Shown piece by piece: positions 25,301 through 35,412 of a stretch of DNA of 64,000 bases. The position numbers and the translations under genes were made by a program. Every line of letters starts with the position of its first letter. The first letter of the stretch is position 1. Below the pieces are notes generated by a model. That model was given only the letters and a program-made list of their open reading frames with translations. It made no database searches and was not told where the DNA came from. This DNA is from an uncultured Cohaesibacter sp. (GTDB lineage Bacteria; Pseudomonadota; Alphaproteobacteria; Rhizobiales; Cohaesibacteraceae), in the NCBI RefSeq assembly GCF_963664735.1, contig NZ_OY761553.1, positions 1,193,303-1,257,302 on the forward strand, written 5' to 3'.

Positions 25301-26533
25301 CTAGTCAGAACGGGCTTGGTCCAAAATGCGTTTGCATTCCAGTAGTTCAAACAAAGTCGATTGTAACCGTCGCACTTCGTCCCGATCAAGTGTCTGCTGA
25401 CTTGGCATATATTGTTCCTGTCCGGGAATTTCGGATCTTCCACTGATGAGACGAGAAAAGAAACCAGCCCTCTGCTCTTCTGCAAGCATTCTCTTTCGGG
25501 TTTCTTCAACGGACAGACTGGAACTGTCCCCCTTCAGAAAGTGGGGTTCGCCACCTCTCAAGCCCTCAGGCATCGGCTCAACATCCAGATCATGTGGCTG
25601 ATGATCGGGGTTGGACTGAACATCGTGCACCGGGTTCACATTCTCGCGACGATCACTGTCATAGGCTATTTCAGCAGCATGAGCGGACTGAGACACAGCC
25701 CCAAGCAAGGCCCCTTTGTTTGATGGGGGCTGATTGTAGGGTGCGGGACCTGTTGGTTTCCCGGCTCTCTTGAGCGCAGCACGGAAAGCGATAGTATTGG
25801 ATTGTGACGGCTCAGGATTTGGCCGAACTTTGCCTGCAGCCTCATTGTAGCCATCTGAAGATGCCCCCTGAACACTGCCTGCACGATGTGCAATCTGTTC
25901 ACCCTGCTCTTCCGGACCAGTTTGCAGTCTGGTTTCATCAGATGGCATTGGCGCTGTTGGCTTTTTGTGCCCGGTAAGCGGCACGGCGGGAACAGATGGA
26001 ATAGCGGTGTCTGTCGCAAATTCGTGTTGGCGGAAAGAAGATGCGCTCTCTGGGCTTTTGCTCTTACCTACGCCTTGTGCTGCTTCTTGATGATCCTCTA
26101 CAGCATTCCGAGGAAGCGGGGCCTGAGCCTTAGTTTGCACGACATTTTCTTCAAAAGAATCATCACCGGATGGCGTTGACAAGTGCGAACCAGCATCTTG
26201 AGTGGCATTGTCCGGCTCATCAACTGTGTCATTTGATTGGGAGGAGCCTTCATCTTCAGAGGCTTTCTCAATGACATAAGAAACGCCCTGCTCTTTGAGG
26301 ATTTTTTGCACGCCTTTGATCGTGTAACCCTGATCATAAAGCAGATGGCGAATGCCACTTAACAGGTCGACATCATCAGGACGATAGTAGCGGCGGCCGC
26401 CACCTCGTTTCATCGGCTTTATTTGAGAAAATCGGGTCTCCCAAAACCGCAAGACGTGTTGCGGCAGGTCTAAATCCTGCGCAACCTCGCTAATCGTTCT
26501 GAATGCATCAGGACTCTTTCGCAAGACACCCAC
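25301..26533 (-). CDS. MerR-family regulator with a long disordered insert
   Basis: A 410-residue protein with an N-terminal MerR DNA-binding domain (residues 12-82: [40 protein letters not shown], then a winged part with [15 protein letters not shown]). Residues about 95-320 are Ser/Glu/Pro/Gln-rich, clearly disordered, with no repeats. The last 70 residues form a helical end ([20 protein letters not shown] ... [12 protein letters not shown]). Its place directly after ihfA is conserved in Hyphomicrobiales, but homologues are typically much shorter, so the middle looks expanded. No Cys ligands of metal-sensing MerR proteins are present. The target is unknown. Confidence 0.9.
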   Translation of the reverse strand: MGVLRKSPDAFRTISEVAQDLDLPQHVLRFWETRFSQIKPMKRGGGRRYYRPDDVDLLSGIRHLLYDQGYTIKGVQKILKEQGVSYVIEKASEDEGSSQSNDTVDEPDNATQDAGSHLSTPSGDDSFEENVVQTKAQAPLPRNAVEDHQEAAQGVGKSKSPESASSFRQHEFATDTAIPSVPAVPLTGHKKPTAPMPSDETRLQTGPEEQGEQIAHRAGSVQGASSDGYNEAAGKVRPNPEPSQSNTIAFRAALKRAGKPTGPAPYNQPPSNKGALLGAVSQSAHAAEIAYDSDRRENVNPVHDVQSNPDHQPHDLDVEPMPEGLRGGEPHFLKGDSSSLSVEETRKRMLAEEQRAGFFSRLISGRSEIPGQEQYMPSQQTLDRDEVRRLQSTLFELLECKRILDQARSD

Positions 26534-26680
26534 CTGTCAATTGCACGCCACTCTGGTTTGGCGCAAATGAGAAACAATCCTCCCCAGGCGCCCACGACAA
26601 AACAGTCACAGGCAAGTCCTCACTTGCTCGCTCAAGAGGCTATATATTCTTATAATTTTTGCCCTGGAAAAACCTGACTA

Positions 26681-26992
26681 TCAGGAAGCTTCTGGGGCCA
26701 AAGAATCGTTGATTTTCTTTTTCAGAACGTTGGATGGCTTAAACACCATCACTCTACGAGGAGAAATCGGGACTTCTTGTCCTGTCTTTGGATTTCTGCC
26801 AATACGCTCGTTCTTGTCTCGTACAAAGAATGTACCAAACGAGGAAAGCTTGACCTGTTGACCTTCAACAAGGCAATTGCTCATTTCGTCCAGCACCATT
26901 TCGACAAGCTCTGCAGATTCGGTACGTGACAGCCCCACCTTTTGATAGACTGCTTCACACAAATCAGCACGCGTTACCGTTTTGCCCCCCAT
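26681..26992 (-). CDS. ihfA: Integration host factor subunit alpha
   Basis: DNA-bending protein of the HU/IHF family, 103 residues. The start at 26992 gives [20 protein letters not shown] and has GAGG upstream; an open extension is not conserved. Family marks are [20 protein letters not shown] and the DNA arm [21 protein letters not shown]. It heterodimerises with IhfB and bends DNA at promoters and recombination sites. It precedes merR and lies downstream of plsX-fabH, the conserved order, but here separated from fabH by 388 bases and so probably has its own promoter. Confidence 0.97.
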   Translation of the reverse strand: MGGKTVTRADLCEAVYQKVGLSRTESAELVEMVLDEMSNCLVEGQQVKLSSFGTFFVRDKNERIGRNPKTGQEVPISPRRVMVFKPSNVLKKKINDSLAPEAS

Positions 26993-27380
26993 TTTGCCAA
27001 CCTCACTCTGAAAAAGGATCAATATGACTCGTCTGCTAGCAGAGTATTTCCGGAATTGATTTCCGTCAACTGCAAGACTGCACTTATAGATGGTCAATTA
27101 GAAGCGATCTATCAATAAGAATATTGCAAACAAGCACTATTGCACCAGTTTTGCAGAAAGAAACACTTCAAGCTTGTAAAACATCCCAATGCCAAGCATA
27201 CAAGGAACGAGAAATACGCCTAATCCAGCAGCAATTGGACAATAAAATAAATGCATAAAATCAGTGCATTATTAGGCGCGAGCACACCCCGCGCTCAACC
27301 CCAGATCACTTGAAGAAAAGAGTGGAGTTGTAGCGAGATGATTGCCACGCGCCATACCAATTCTCAATAGAGTTTGGATT
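26993..27380. other. 388-bp gap between fabH and ihfA
   Basis: No gene or clear terminator is visible. The AT-rich stretch should hold the ihfA promoter and the end of the plsX-fabH transcript. In many relatives this distance is much shorter. Confidence 0.4.
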
Positions 27381-28358
27381 TTACCATCTAAGAAGTACGG
27401 AACCCCAAGTAAATCCACCACCCATTGCTTCCAGAAGAACAATATCGCCTTGCTTAATTCGGCCGTCTTTTGCAGCAGCATCTAGAGCCAGAGGAATGGA
27501 TGCTGCGGATGTGTTGCCATGCAGGTTCACGGTAATGACAACTTTTTCCGGAGCTATATTCAGTTTTTTTGCACTTGCGTCAATAATTCGTTTATTTGCC
27601 TGATGAGGCACGAACCAAGCCAGATCATCGGCCGTCAAGCCCGTCGCGGAAAATGCATCAGTGACAACATCAGTGATCATCCCAACAGCATGCTTGAAGA
27701 CTTCCTTGCCTTCCATGCGCAAATGACCGGTTGTCTGTGTCGTAGACGGACCGCCATCCACAAACAACTTGCTTTTATGCTTGCCATCAGATCTCAGATG
27801 AGAGGTCAAAATACCACGATCAGAGATTTCTCCGGCGCCCTCTTCGGCCCTCAAGACAACCGCACCGGCACCATCGCCAAACAGCACGCATGTTGTGCGA
27901 TCTTCAAAATCTAGAATGCGGGAGAAAGTTTCGGCCCCAACGACCAAAGCTGTCTTTGCCTTTCCGCAACGCAAATACATGTCGGCAGTCGAAAGCCCGA
28001 AAACGAATCCGGAGCATACAGCCTGCAAGTCAAAGGCGGCGCCATGATGAATGCCTAGCATGTCCTGAATAGCAACAGCGGTTGCAGGAAAAGTGTTATC
28101 TGGCGTTGCTGTTGCACAAATGATCAGATCAATTTCCTGCGCGTCAATACCGGCACTCTTGATGGCTTCCTGAGCGGCCTTGTATCCCAGTTCTGAAGTG
28201 AATTCGCCATCCTCAGCAAAGTGACGCTGTTCAATACCTGTTCTTTGCCGGATCCATTCGTCAGATGTATCAACGAACTTGGCAAGATCTTCATTAGTTA
28301 CGACTTTTTTTGGCAAATAGGATCCGGATCCTAAAATAACAGACCTTGTTACGCTCAC
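27381..28358 (-). CDS. fabH: Beta-ketoacyl-ACP synthase III
   Basis: Initiating condensing enzyme of type II fatty acid synthesis: it joins acetyl-CoA and malonyl-ACP to acetoacetyl-ACP. The 325-residue protein has the catalytic triad Cys115 (LQAVCSGF), His252 ([10 protein letters not shown]) and Asn282 ([10 protein letters not shown]), plus the [10 protein letters not shown] turn. It follows plsX directly, with the start next to the plsX stop, so the two are co-transcribed. Pairing with plsX links fatty acid initiation to phospholipid synthesis. Confidence 0.98.
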   Translation of the reverse strand: MSVTRSVILGSGSYLPKKVVTNEDLAKFVDTSDEWIRQRTGIEQRHFAEDGEFTSELGYKAAQEAIKSAGIDAQEIDLIICATATPDNTFPATAVAIQDMLGIHHGAAFDLQAVCSGFVFGLSTADMYLRCGKAKTALVVGAETFSRILDFEDRTTCVLFGDGAGAVVLRAEEGAGEISDRGILTSHLRSDGKHKSKLFVDGGPSTTQTTGHLRMEGKEVFKHAVGMITDVVTDAFSATGLTADDLAWFVPHQANKRIIDASAKKLNIAPEKVVITVNLHGNTSAASIPLALDAAAKDGRIKQGDIVLLEAMGGGFTWGSVLLRW

Positions 28359-29411
28359 TTATGCGTTCTCCTCGTCAGAGACTGTACGATTTTTGTGATA
28401 GACAGATAGATCTTGTTCTATTTTCTCTGTCAGACCATTTTTGACCATGTCGTAGCCGAGGCTAATGGCAGCAGCAAAGCCTTCCCCATCGGCGCCTCCA
28501 TGGCTTTTGATGACTATTCCGTTGAGGCCAAGGAAGACCCCGCCGTTGACCTTTCTGGGGTCCATTTTTTCTTTAAGACGCTGGAATGCCGAGCGGGCAA
28601 AAAGATAGCCAATCTTTGCCATAAGCGTTCTGCTCATCGCAGACTGAAGATATTCAGCCAGTTGCTTGGCTGTCCCTTCGGCGGTTTTCAGAGCGATATT
28701 GCCTGCAAACCCTTCTGTCACAACAACATCAACAGCGCCTGTGCCGAGGTCGTTACCCTCAACAAAGCCCTTATACTTGAATTGAGGGAACTCAAACTCG
28801 CGCAGCATACGCCCGGCTTCCTTGACTTCATCAAGGCCCTTGACGTCTTCCTCGCCGATATTCAGAAGTCCGATTGTCGGTGTTTCGATCCCGAATAGCG
28901 CGCGTGCCATGGCTCCACCCAACAAAGCGAAGTCAACCAGCTGCTGCGCATCTGCGCCGATCGTTGCTCCAACATCAAGCACGATGCTCTCTCCGCGCAA
29001 TGTTGGCCAAATAGCCGCGATTGCAGGACGCTCGATATCGGCCATGGTGCGCAAGCAAAATTTTGACATCGCCATCAATGCGCCGGTATTGCCAGCGGAA
29101 ACGCAGACATCGGCCACTTTGTCACGCGTCGCTTCAATCGAGCACCACATGGTCGATTTGCCGCGCCCTCTGCGCAGGGCCTGACTTGGGCGCTCATCCA
29201 TTTGAATGACGACTTCACAATGATGCAGGGTGCTGGCTTGTTTGACACGGGGATAGTCTTCCAGCAGGCTTTCCACGATCTCTTTGTCACCATAAAGTTG
29301 ATATCTGACATCAGGGTGACGCACCAGTGCAAGATCTGCACCTTCAAGGACAACGGATGGGCCATTATCGCCCCCCATAACATCCAGGGAAATATTGATT
29401 ACATCGGACAT
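28359..29411 (-). CDS. plsX: Phosphate acyltransferase PlsX
   Basis: Converts acyl-ACP and phosphate to acyl-phosphate, the acyl donor for PlsY in phospholipid synthesis; a peripheral membrane enzyme. The 350-residue form starts at ATG 29411, where similarity begins ([20 protein letters not shown]); the open extension of 24 codons is not conserved. Other marks are [15 protein letters not shown] and the [16 protein letters not shown] helix. It is followed at once by fabH. Confidence 0.97.
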   Translation of the reverse strand: MSDVINISLDVMGGDNGPSVVLEGADLALVRHPDVRYQLYGDKEIVESLLEDYPRVKQASTLHHCEVVIQMDERPSQALRRGRGKSTMWCSIEATRDKVADVCVSAGNTGALMAMSKFCLRTMADIERPAIAAIWPTLRGESIVLDVGATIGADAQQLVDFALLGGAMARALFGIETPTIGLLNIGEEDVKGLDEVKEAGRMLREFEFPQFKYKGFVEGNDLGTGAVDVVVTEGFAGNIALKTAEGTAKQLAEYLQSAMSRTLMAKIGYLFARSAFQRLKEKMDPRKVNGGVFLGLNGIVIKSHGGADGEGFAAAISLGYDMVKNGLTEKIEQDLSVYHKNRTVSDEENA

Positions 29412-29589
29412 ACCAGAATACTCTATCCCGCTGTGTTGCCATCTCAACCAGCTCTTGGCAATCAAATGCCTGAAGAAGAACACCGGCTAGACGCCATGTT
29501 CGTTTCGATGGCCATCGTTGCAGGGACAATATCCAAATTCAGCCAAGAAACAACCGAATTATTCGTAAATTGTCCCTATCTTGCCTGCT

Positions 29590-30186
29590 CTACTGGTCTT
29601 TGGGAGCATCTTCTTTTAGAACAGCTAAAGCTGCGAACGGATTTTCAGACCCATCTTCTCCTCCACGGTCCTCCATATGACCGGAAAACTCGGCTCCAGG
29701 TGCCCGCGGATAATCGTCAAGACTCAGGGCGAAAAACTCTTCGGCATATGAGCCAACGTCAATTTCATCACCTTCGAACTCCTCCGGAGGATCATCCCCT
29801 TCAGGATCGATCACCATCTCGCTCTTGGTGCTGTCATCAATGACGCGCTTAGCAAATTCAGAGCCTTTCGGAACTAATGTGATTTTGAAAGCTTCATCAA
29901 TGGTTTCAGGAACAGGTTCGAGAGTTATGACGCAGGCCTGTTCGACTTCACCCCTTACATAGCCTTCAATTTCCACGCCTCTCTTCTTCCAAGGAGAAAC
30001 CTTTGCTTCAATTGAGTAGGCTTTGACGGCGAGAATACCCAGACGGTTTTTCAATTCCTCGCACCCGGCCTCATCGGCCGAAGCCTTCACAATTTCACCA
30101 AGGGACTTTAGCCTTGCAACGTTAATCGGCAAGGAAATCACGGGCTCTCGTTGCTCGTGTTCAGGTTCAGATGCTTTTTTCGACAT
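29590..30186 (-). CDS. DUF177 (YceD) family protein
   Basis: A 198-residue protein of the YceD/DUF177 family, which in plants and bacteria is linked to 23S rRNA accumulation; in many bacteria it precedes rpmF-plsX. Marks are GYVRGEVEQACVITLEPVPE, a beta-rich part with the second conserved Cys replaced, and the acidic EIDVGSYAEEFFALSLDDYPR-type end that defines the family. It lies upstream of plsX on the same strand, the alphaproteobacterial order. The exact function is not known. Confidence 0.9.
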   Translation of the reverse strand: MSKKASEPEHEQREPVISLPINVARLKSLGEIVKASADEAGCEELKNRLGILAVKAYSIEAKVSPWKKRGVEIEGYVRGEVEQACVITLEPVPETIDEAFKITLVPKGSEFAKRVIDDSTKSEMVIDPEGDDPPEEFEGDEIDVGSYAEEFFALSLDDYPRAPGAEFSGHMEDRGGEDGSENPFAALAVLKEDAPKDQ

Positions 30187-30337
30187 GTCAGTAGTCTACT
30201 TTTTAATGAGTGAGCCTAGATGTAGGTTCTTCTTTGGTCAGAAAGAGCAAACGCTTTTGCTGTTAACTGTATAGCTCAAAGCTTTTGCTGTCTGTCACAA
30301 TCCGGTTTTGGCGTAAGGCCTCGTACAAGCTGAATAG

Positions 30338-30883
30338 TCAGGAAGCTTGAAATGGAGAGATCTTGGGAAATTGCAGCTTTCCTTTACCGAAATCTTCTGC
30401 GGACTGCAATTTTAATTTCTCATCACACAGGGTGACATAATCCGCCAATCCGGCAGCTTCGGTGCGTTTTGACTGTTCATTGCCATATATGTTGCGCAAA
30501 AGAGCGATTGCAAGTGCGTCCTTCCCCTCACCCCTAGCCTGATCATAGGCTTCTGTGTGACCATAGAAGGACTGCGCCATTTTTTTAATTTTCTTGGGCA
30601 CAGACAGATCTCCTACCCCTTGTTCACGCAAGGAGTCATCCATGTCCTGGAAGAATCGATCAAAAACCAATTGGCTTATCTGCCGCGCTTCATCTGTTTC
30701 ATCTTTCATTCGCCTGAAGAACATGTAGGCATGAAGCACAATCATCTCAAATCGCCCGGTAACGGAATCTTCTACAGAATAGCTAAGATAGAATTCTGTT
30801 TGCCTCGCCGCTGCCACGATTTGCCGATAGAGTTCGTCGGCAATGTCTTCCTTGCGGGATTTTTTCTGAAACAGGTTGAACAT
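30338..30883 (-). CDS. Ubiquinol-cytochrome c chaperone (CBP3 family)
   Basis: A 181-residue protein of the CBP3/UQCC1 family, which in mitochondria helps assemble cytochrome b of complex III. Family marks are ELYRQIVAAARQTEFYL near residue 18, the VTGRFEMIVLHAYMFFRRM segment, and FDRFFQDMDDSLREQGVGDL. It is the usual upstream neighbour of the DUF177 gene in alphaproteobacteria and is divergent from bamE. The bc1 genes are not in the window. Function in bacteria is inferred from the mitochondrial family. Confidence 0.93.
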   Translation of the reverse strand: MFNLFQKKSRKEDIADELYRQIVAAARQTEFYLSYSVEDSVTGRFEMIVLHAYMFFRRMKDETDEARQISQLVFDRFFQDMDDSLREQGVGDLSVPKKIKKMAQSFYGHTEAYDQARGEGKDALAIALLRNIYGNEQSKRTEAAGLADYVTLCDEKLKLQSAEDFGKGKLQFPKISPFQAS

Positions 30884-31189
30884 TCTACATCATTTTCCAT
30901 AAAGGGTTTCGCAATGAGGGATGTTTTCTTGATGCGTAGCCAAGTTATCTCGTCAAAGCAAATGCTTCAATTTGATTATGAATAGCTATAAATCACGCGC
31001 AAGTTTTTCTCAATCATTGCTTTTTTTGCCTAAACGAGATACCGACTAAAAGAATTATGATTGAATTGGCAGCGATACTTTTAGGTGATAAAGAAATTTA
31101 ACCTTTTCACTTGATCGTAGCCCAGGAAGCGTCCTTTGAGTTTGTTACAGCGGGATGTGGATCAGTAAATACGAGGAGTAGCATACCCA
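30884..31189. other. 306-bp divergent promoter region, CBP3 chaperone and bamE
   Basis: No gene is visible. The stretch is AT-rich and must hold the promoters of the two divergent genes. GAGGAG at about 31172 lies 12 bases before the bamE ATG at 31190. Confidence 0.45.
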
Positions 31190-31690
31190 ATGCGCAATGT
31201 TCGCTCAGTTACAAATTGTCGCGGCACCAACCTGATGAAAAAAATTGTTTCTCCTGTCAGAGCTGCGGGACTGGCTGCTTGCCTTAGCACGACCTTGCTA
31301 TCGGGCTGTTTTACTGACACGACCACAGTTCATGGCTTCGTTCCGTCTGACTATACCCTTGATCAAATCACCGAGGGGTCCAGCCGCGAACAGGTTCTGC
31401 TGACGCTCGGCACGCCTTCCACGACCGCAGATTTTGGTGGTGAAGTATTCTATTACATCTCCCAAACTCGCAAACAGCCCGTCGCTTTCATGCGATCCTA
31501 CCCAGTCGACCAGACGGTGGTAGCGGTTTATTTTGACGATGAACAGCGTGTTGCGCGCACCGCGCGCTATGGGCTGAAAGACGGCAAGCTGTTTGATTAC
31601 TCGCATCAGGTCACGCCAACTGGCGGTAGGGACACCCAGTTCCTCAGCCGCCTTGTTGAAGGTATCGGCGCAAATCCGTTCGGCACCTAG
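31190..31690 (+). CDS. bamE: Outer membrane assembly lipoprotein BamE
   Basis: Accessory lipoprotein of the BAM complex that inserts beta-barrel proteins into the outer membrane. The 166-residue protein has a lipoprotein signal ending LSTTLLSGC. The SmpA/OmlA domain follows: DYTLDQITEGSSREQVLLTL, a GTPSTTADFGGEVFYYIS segment, and VVAVYFDDEQRVARTARYG. I keep ATG 31190, which has GAGGAG upstream; ATG 31235 gives a shorter, more typical signal peptide and is possible. A strong terminator follows. Confidence 0.94.
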   Translation: MRNVRSVTNCRGTNLMKKIVSPVRAAGLAACLSTTLLSGCFTDTTTVHGFVPSDYTLDQITEGSSREQVLLTLGTPSTTADFGGEVFYYISQTRKQPVAFMRSYPVDQTVVAVYFDDEQRVARTARYGLKDGKLFDYSHQVTPTGGRDTQFLSRLVEGIGANPFGT

Positions 31691-31736
31691 AGGCTCAGCC
31701 AGCTTTATTTCTTGAAAATGCTCACAATGAGTTTAG

Positions 31737-31771
31737 ACGGGATGACCTGAAAAATAGTCGTCCCGTTTTGT
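31737..31771 (+). terminator. Intrinsic terminator of bamE
   Basis: ACGGGATGAC and GTCGTCCCGT pair over ten bases (one G-U), with a ten-base loop, followed by TTTTGTTTA. Confidence 0.88.
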
Positions 31772-31787
31772 TTATCTCATGGGCTTT

Positions 31788-32789
31788 CTAAAAATGCTCA
31801 TATGAGCCATCGCCTGTAAACAGGATTTTCTTGCCATTTGAATCAACAAGCCGAACCCCCTCGCCTTCACTGATACCACCCACTTTCGTCAGCCTTAAAT
31901 TCAGCTCCTGCGCCAATTCCATTATGGCGCTGTGGTCCTTGGGGGCTGCACAAAACAACAGCTCGTAATCGTCCCCACCACCCAAAGCGATTTCCCTTGA
32001 AAGACCGGTCGCTTCAAGCATTTGAAGCGCAGCGTCAGAAAGTGGTATCGCATCATCCTCCAGGCAAATCGACGTTCCGGACGCCGCCGCCATCTTTCTA
32101 GCATCCCCAAGCAAGCCGTCAGAAATATCCATGGAAGCCGTAGCAAATTGCCTGATGAGTTGACGCATTTGCAATCTCGGTTGCGGCAGCAGAAATCGCG
32201 AGAGAAGGAATTCCCGGTCACCGCTATAGAGCAAGGCGCCATATCGCTCGGGCTCACGACGCACCAGCAATCCCAAGGCGCCGTCGCCAATGGTGCCGGT
32301 TACATACACATCATCATGGGGTCGCGCATTCTTGCGCAGAATGGTTGTTCCTCTGGGCACCCGACCAAAGGCAGTAATAGAGATGGTCAATCGCTCTGGG
32401 CTTTTTACAGTGTCTCCGCCAATAAGCGGAAAAGAAAAGCAATCCTGATCGAGCTTCAGGCCGGAGCAAAATCGGGCGAGCCACTCTTCATTCCACTGAG
32501 CAGGCAAGCCAAGGCCAAGCAGATAGCCGACCGGCTCAGCCCCTTTTGACGCCAAATCTGACAGATTGACGCGCAATGCCTTTTGCGCAATCTGCTGAGG
32601 GTCATCATCCGCGAAGAAATGAACGTCAGCAACCAGCATATCCTTTGTTAGGACAAGCTGTTGATCGTCAGGCAATGTCAGAAAGGCAGCATCGTCACTG
32701 AGACCGTAAGACATCTCGGGATGACAGAGAGGAGCGAAATATTTTCTTATTAACTCGCTCTCTCCAAGACGCTTTTGCCCTTCGTCCAT
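31788..32789 (-). CDS. thiL: Thiamine-monophosphate kinase
   Basis: Phosphorylates thiamine monophosphate to the active cofactor thiamine diphosphate. The 333-residue protein has the PurM-like fold: GLSDDAAFLTL near residue 30 and the metal/nucleotide segments VADVHFFADDDP, LPLIGGDTVKSP-type loop and STASMDISDGLLGDARKMA. The tail GGDDYELLFCA is diagnostic. It lies last in the leftward rib-nusB-thiL block, 18 bases after nusB, an arrangement conserved in alphaproteobacteria. Confidence 0.96.
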   Translation of the reverse strand: MDEGQKRLGESELIRKYFAPLCHPEMSYGLSDDAAFLTLPDDQQLVLTKDMLVADVHFFADDDPQQIAQKALRVNLSDLASKGAEPVGYLLGLGLPAQWNEEWLARFCSGLKLDQDCFSFPLIGGDTVKSPERLTISITAFGRVPRGTTILRKNARPHDDVYVTGTIGDGALGLLVRREPERYGALLYSGDREFLLSRFLLPQPRLQMRQLIRQFATASMDISDGLLGDARKMAAASGTSICLEDDAIPLSDAALQMLEATGLSREIALGGGDDYELLFCAAPKDHSAIMELAQELNLRLTKVGGISEGEGVRLVDSNGKKILFTGDGSYEHF

Positions 32790-32807
32790 GGGAGTCTCCT
32801 GCCTTTA

Positions 32808-33293
32808 TCAACCCCGGCTTTTTACTTCATCAGGGCGAATGCTGCGCGCCAATGCGTCAAGAACGCCATTGACCATGCGAGGTTCGTCGCCCTCGAAAAA
32901 GGCTTTTGCAACATCGATATATTCAGACAGAACAACCGCGGCAGGAACGTCTTTCCGGAACATGATTTCATAAAGACCACAACGAAGAATCGCACGCATG
33001 GTCTGATCAATGCGAGCAAGTGGCCAGCCTTTTTCCAGCGTGCTGTTAATCAGCGGGTCTAAGGATCTTTGTTCTTTGACGACGCCGCTCACAATCGCTC
33101 TGAAATAGGCATAGTCCGCAGGCAGATAAAGCTCATCATCGATCTCTTTACCCAAACGATAGAGTTCGAATTCCTGCAACACTTCGATGAGAGGCGTGCC
33201 TCCGACGTCCATTTGGTAGAGGGCCTGAACGGCCCCCAGTCTTGCAGACCCTCGCTTGTTTGCGGTGCGGACAGCTTTTTCCTGTTCACTCAT
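32808..33293 (-). CDS. nusB: Transcription antitermination factor NusB
   Basis: All-helical RNA-binding protein that, with NusE (S10), loads the antitermination complex on boxA of rRNA operons. The 161-residue protein has the N-terminal [17 protein letters not shown] helix, [20 protein letters not shown] and the closing [20 protein letters not shown], all family marks. Its ATG overlaps the ribH stop by four bases, so translation is coupled. Followed by thiL. Confidence 0.97.
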   Translation of the reverse strand: MSEQEKAVRTANKRGSARLGAVQALYQMDVGGTPLIEVLQEFELYRLGKEIDDELYLPADYAYFRAIVSGVVKEQRSLDPLINSTLEKGWPLARIDQTMRAILRCGLYEIMFRKDVPAAVVLSEYIDVAKAFFEGDEPRMVNGVLDALARSIRPDEVKSRG

Positions 33294-33748
33294 TCTTCAA
33301 TTCCGAATTTTTCGCGTAGTTCCACCATGGACAGTGCAGCACGGGCAGCGGCACCGCCCTTGTCTTTTTCTTCCACACGCGCACGTGCCCAGGCTTGTTT
33401 ATCGTTTTCAACGGTTTGAATGCCATTGCCCACAGCAATACAGCCTTCAACCGCAAGGTCCATAATGGCCCGCGCACTCTCGTTGGAGACGATGTCATAA
33501 TGGGTTGTTTCACCACGAATGACAACGCCGAGCACTACATAGCCATCATAATCGGCATATCCGTCTTCAACCGCAGCCATTGCCATGGAAAGGGCTGCCG
33601 GAATTTCCAGAACACCGGGAACGGATACCCGCTCATAGGTCGCTCCGGCTTCTTCCAGAGCTTCTACCGCTCCACGGACCAGCTCATCGGCAAGATCTTC
33701 GTAAAAGCGGGCCTCGATGATTAGAATATTAGGGGTTTCTTTTGTCAT
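33290..33748 (-). CDS. ribH: 6,7-dimethyl-8-ribityllumazine synthase
   Basis: Penultimate enzyme of riboflavin synthesis; joins the ribitylamino-uracil and dihydroxybutanone phosphate into lumazine. The 152-residue form starts at ATG 33748, which has GGAA nearby; an upstream open extension lacks similarity. Marks are [35 protein letters not shown], and [20 protein letters not shown] with the catalytic His. It is separated from ribE by a flavoprotein gene, which is not the usual order, and overlaps nusB by four bases. Confidence 0.97.
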   Translation of the reverse strand: MTKETPNILIIEARFYEDLADELVRGAVEALEEAGATYERVSVPGVLEIPAALSMAMAAVEDGYADYDGYVVLGVVIRGETTHYDIVSNESARAIMDLAVEGCIAVGNGIQTVENDKQAWARARVEEKDKGGAAARAALSMVELREKFGIEE

Positions 33749-33988
33749 GATTTCCATCCGAAGTCTTGAGACATGGGATCGGCATTCGCCGAAAGGTTGC
33801 CTGTCAAACCATGTCCGAACACACTTGTCCAGCACTTTGTTTGAAATTCACCGCTCGACATCGGGTCACCTGCTTCTTGCACGCAAACCGATCCAAGGAA
33901 TGCCGCCAAGCCTCCGCCACCAACCTATTGAATTAACTAACTTTTTGACAAATTACCATCTTTGGCAATCAGTCCATACGTCATTACA

Positions 33989-35335
33989 CTACAAAGCCGG
34001 CCCTAGCACCAGAGGTGACCCATCGGTGAAGCGGGAAAATCTAAATCGGGAAATGTCATGTTTCGGTTTGTCACCCATCACAAGATCCCTAACGATCATG
34101 GCTGCCCCCGGCCCTATACCGAAGCCATGCCCGCTGAAGCCGGTTGCCACGACGAGACCCGGCACGCTTTCAATATGGTCAATCAGCGGCACAACATCGG
34201 GCATAGCGTCGACCATTCCGGCCCATGCTTCCAATATCTTTGGTGACCCCATGGAAGGGAATCGCTTCTCAAAAGCCAGAATCGCTTTGGCGACATATTT
34301 CATATTCGGAGCAGGCTCCAGAACACGGCTGCGCTCAAATGGCGTTATCTGATCTGGCGACCATTTCCGTTTAGTCGTCCATGCATCGGGGAAATCCCTC
34401 GGAGCCATGGGGTTAAGGAAGGTGTGGTCCCAGCTTTCCTTGAGCAAAGGAATATATTTGAAGAAATTGCGGAATGCGTCAGGTCCAATAAAGAAGTCAT
34501 TGCCATCGCAAACCGCAAGCGTATAGCCGCCATCGCGCCGCCTTCTCAAGGCGAAATCTTCATCGGCGCTGTTGTGATCGGTGAAATTTTTCATTGGGGC
34601 AGTTTGCATCGCCGTCAGGTTGACGGATAATTGCGGAAACGAAATTCCGTGATTTCTGGCAAACAACAAAGACCAGGCACCGGCGGCCAAAATCACATGA
34701 TCGCATTTGATCAAGCCGTTTTCACTATGCACGCCGGCTACTTTGCCTGCCGCAATCTCTAGTGAACGGGCCGCACAATTTTCGATGATGCTAACACCCT
34801 CTTGTTGGGCCAGTTTCGCAATCGCAGGAACTGCTTCCCAAGGCTCGGCGCGCCCATCATCAAGCGTTGAGGTGCCTCCAACCCATTGACTGTTTGAAAC
34901 CCCACCGAAGAGGTCAGAAATTTGCTGACGACTGAGCCGGACGGAGTTCACCCCGTATTTCTCGGCGATCGCCATCCAGTCTTCGAGGCCTTCCAACTCT
35001 TTCTGGCTTGATGCCAAATAGTTGATGGGTGTGGTAACGTAGCCCGTCGCACCATCAACCTGCGCATCAGCCTCTTTCCAGAGGTGCATGGCTTCCATTG
35101 CAACGGGAACTTCGGCTTCGTCCCGTTCGTGCTGACGAATCCAGCCCCAGTTCCTGGAGGTCTGCTCACAAGCAATGCGCCCCTTCTCCAGCACGCAAAC
35201 TTTTTTGCCTGCCCGAGCGAGATAAAGTGCTGAAAAAATGCCTAAAACCCCACCACCGATGACCACCACATCGGTAGTTTCTGGCATGGGATCTGAGAAC
35301 TGGATTGGAGTGGTGATGCTGATTTTCTCGGCCAT
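33989..35335 (-). CDS. FAD-dependent oxidoreductase (DAO family) inside the rib operon
   Basis: A 448-residue flavoprotein of the D-amino-acid oxidase/GlpO superfamily. The N-terminal FAD motif is VVVIGGGVLGIFSALYLARA, followed by EKGRIACEQTSRNWGWIRQH, resembling DadA-like and gamma-glutamylputrescine/opine oxidases, where FAD may be bound close to this Arg/Asn/Trp segment. The C-terminal FAD part is VATGFSGHGFGIGPGAAMIV. Start 35335 has AAGGA eight bases upstream. It lies between ribE and ribH on the same strand, with a nine-base hairpin just before its ribosome site. Substrate is unknown, probably an amino acid or secondary amine. Confidence 0.9.
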   Translation of the reverse strand: MAEKISITTPIQFSDPMPETTDVVVIGGGVLGIFSALYLARAGKKVCVLEKGRIACEQTSRNWGWIRQHERDEAEVPVAMEAMHLWKEADAQVDGATGYVTTPINYLASSQKELEGLEDWMAIAEKYGVNSVRLSRQQISDLFGGVSNSQWVGGTSTLDDGRAEPWEAVPAIAKLAQQEGVSIIENCAARSLEIAAGKVAGVHSENGLIKCDHVILAAGAWSLLFARNHGISFPQLSVNLTAMQTAPMKNFTDHNSADEDFALRRRRDGGYTLAVCDGNDFFIGPDAFRNFFKYIPLLKESWDHTFLNPMAPRDFPDAWTTKRKWSPDQITPFERSRVLEPAPNMKYVAKAILAFEKRFPSMGSPKILEAWAGMVDAMPDVVPLIDHIESVPGLVVATGFSGHGFGIGPGAAMIVRDLVMGDKPKHDISRFRFSRFTDGSPLVLGPAL

Positions 35336-35351
35336 GTTTGTTTCCTTTATT

Positions 35352-35382
35352 GGGCACGAGGGGTGCCTTATGGAAGGCACCC
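35352..35382 (-). promoter_or_regulatory. Hairpin leader before the oxidoreductase, with a competing stem
   Basis: In the leftward transcript GGGTGCCTT pairs perfectly with AAGGCACCC around a CCAT loop (35382-35361). Right after it, GTGCCC (35357-35352) could instead pair with GGCAC inside the second arm. No U-tract follows, so it is not a plain terminator. The ribosome site lies about ten bases further on. It could tune translation or protect the upstream rib message. Confidence 0.45.
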
Positions 35383-35412
35383 GAATTGAGTCAGCTATCT
35401 AATATCAGAAAT

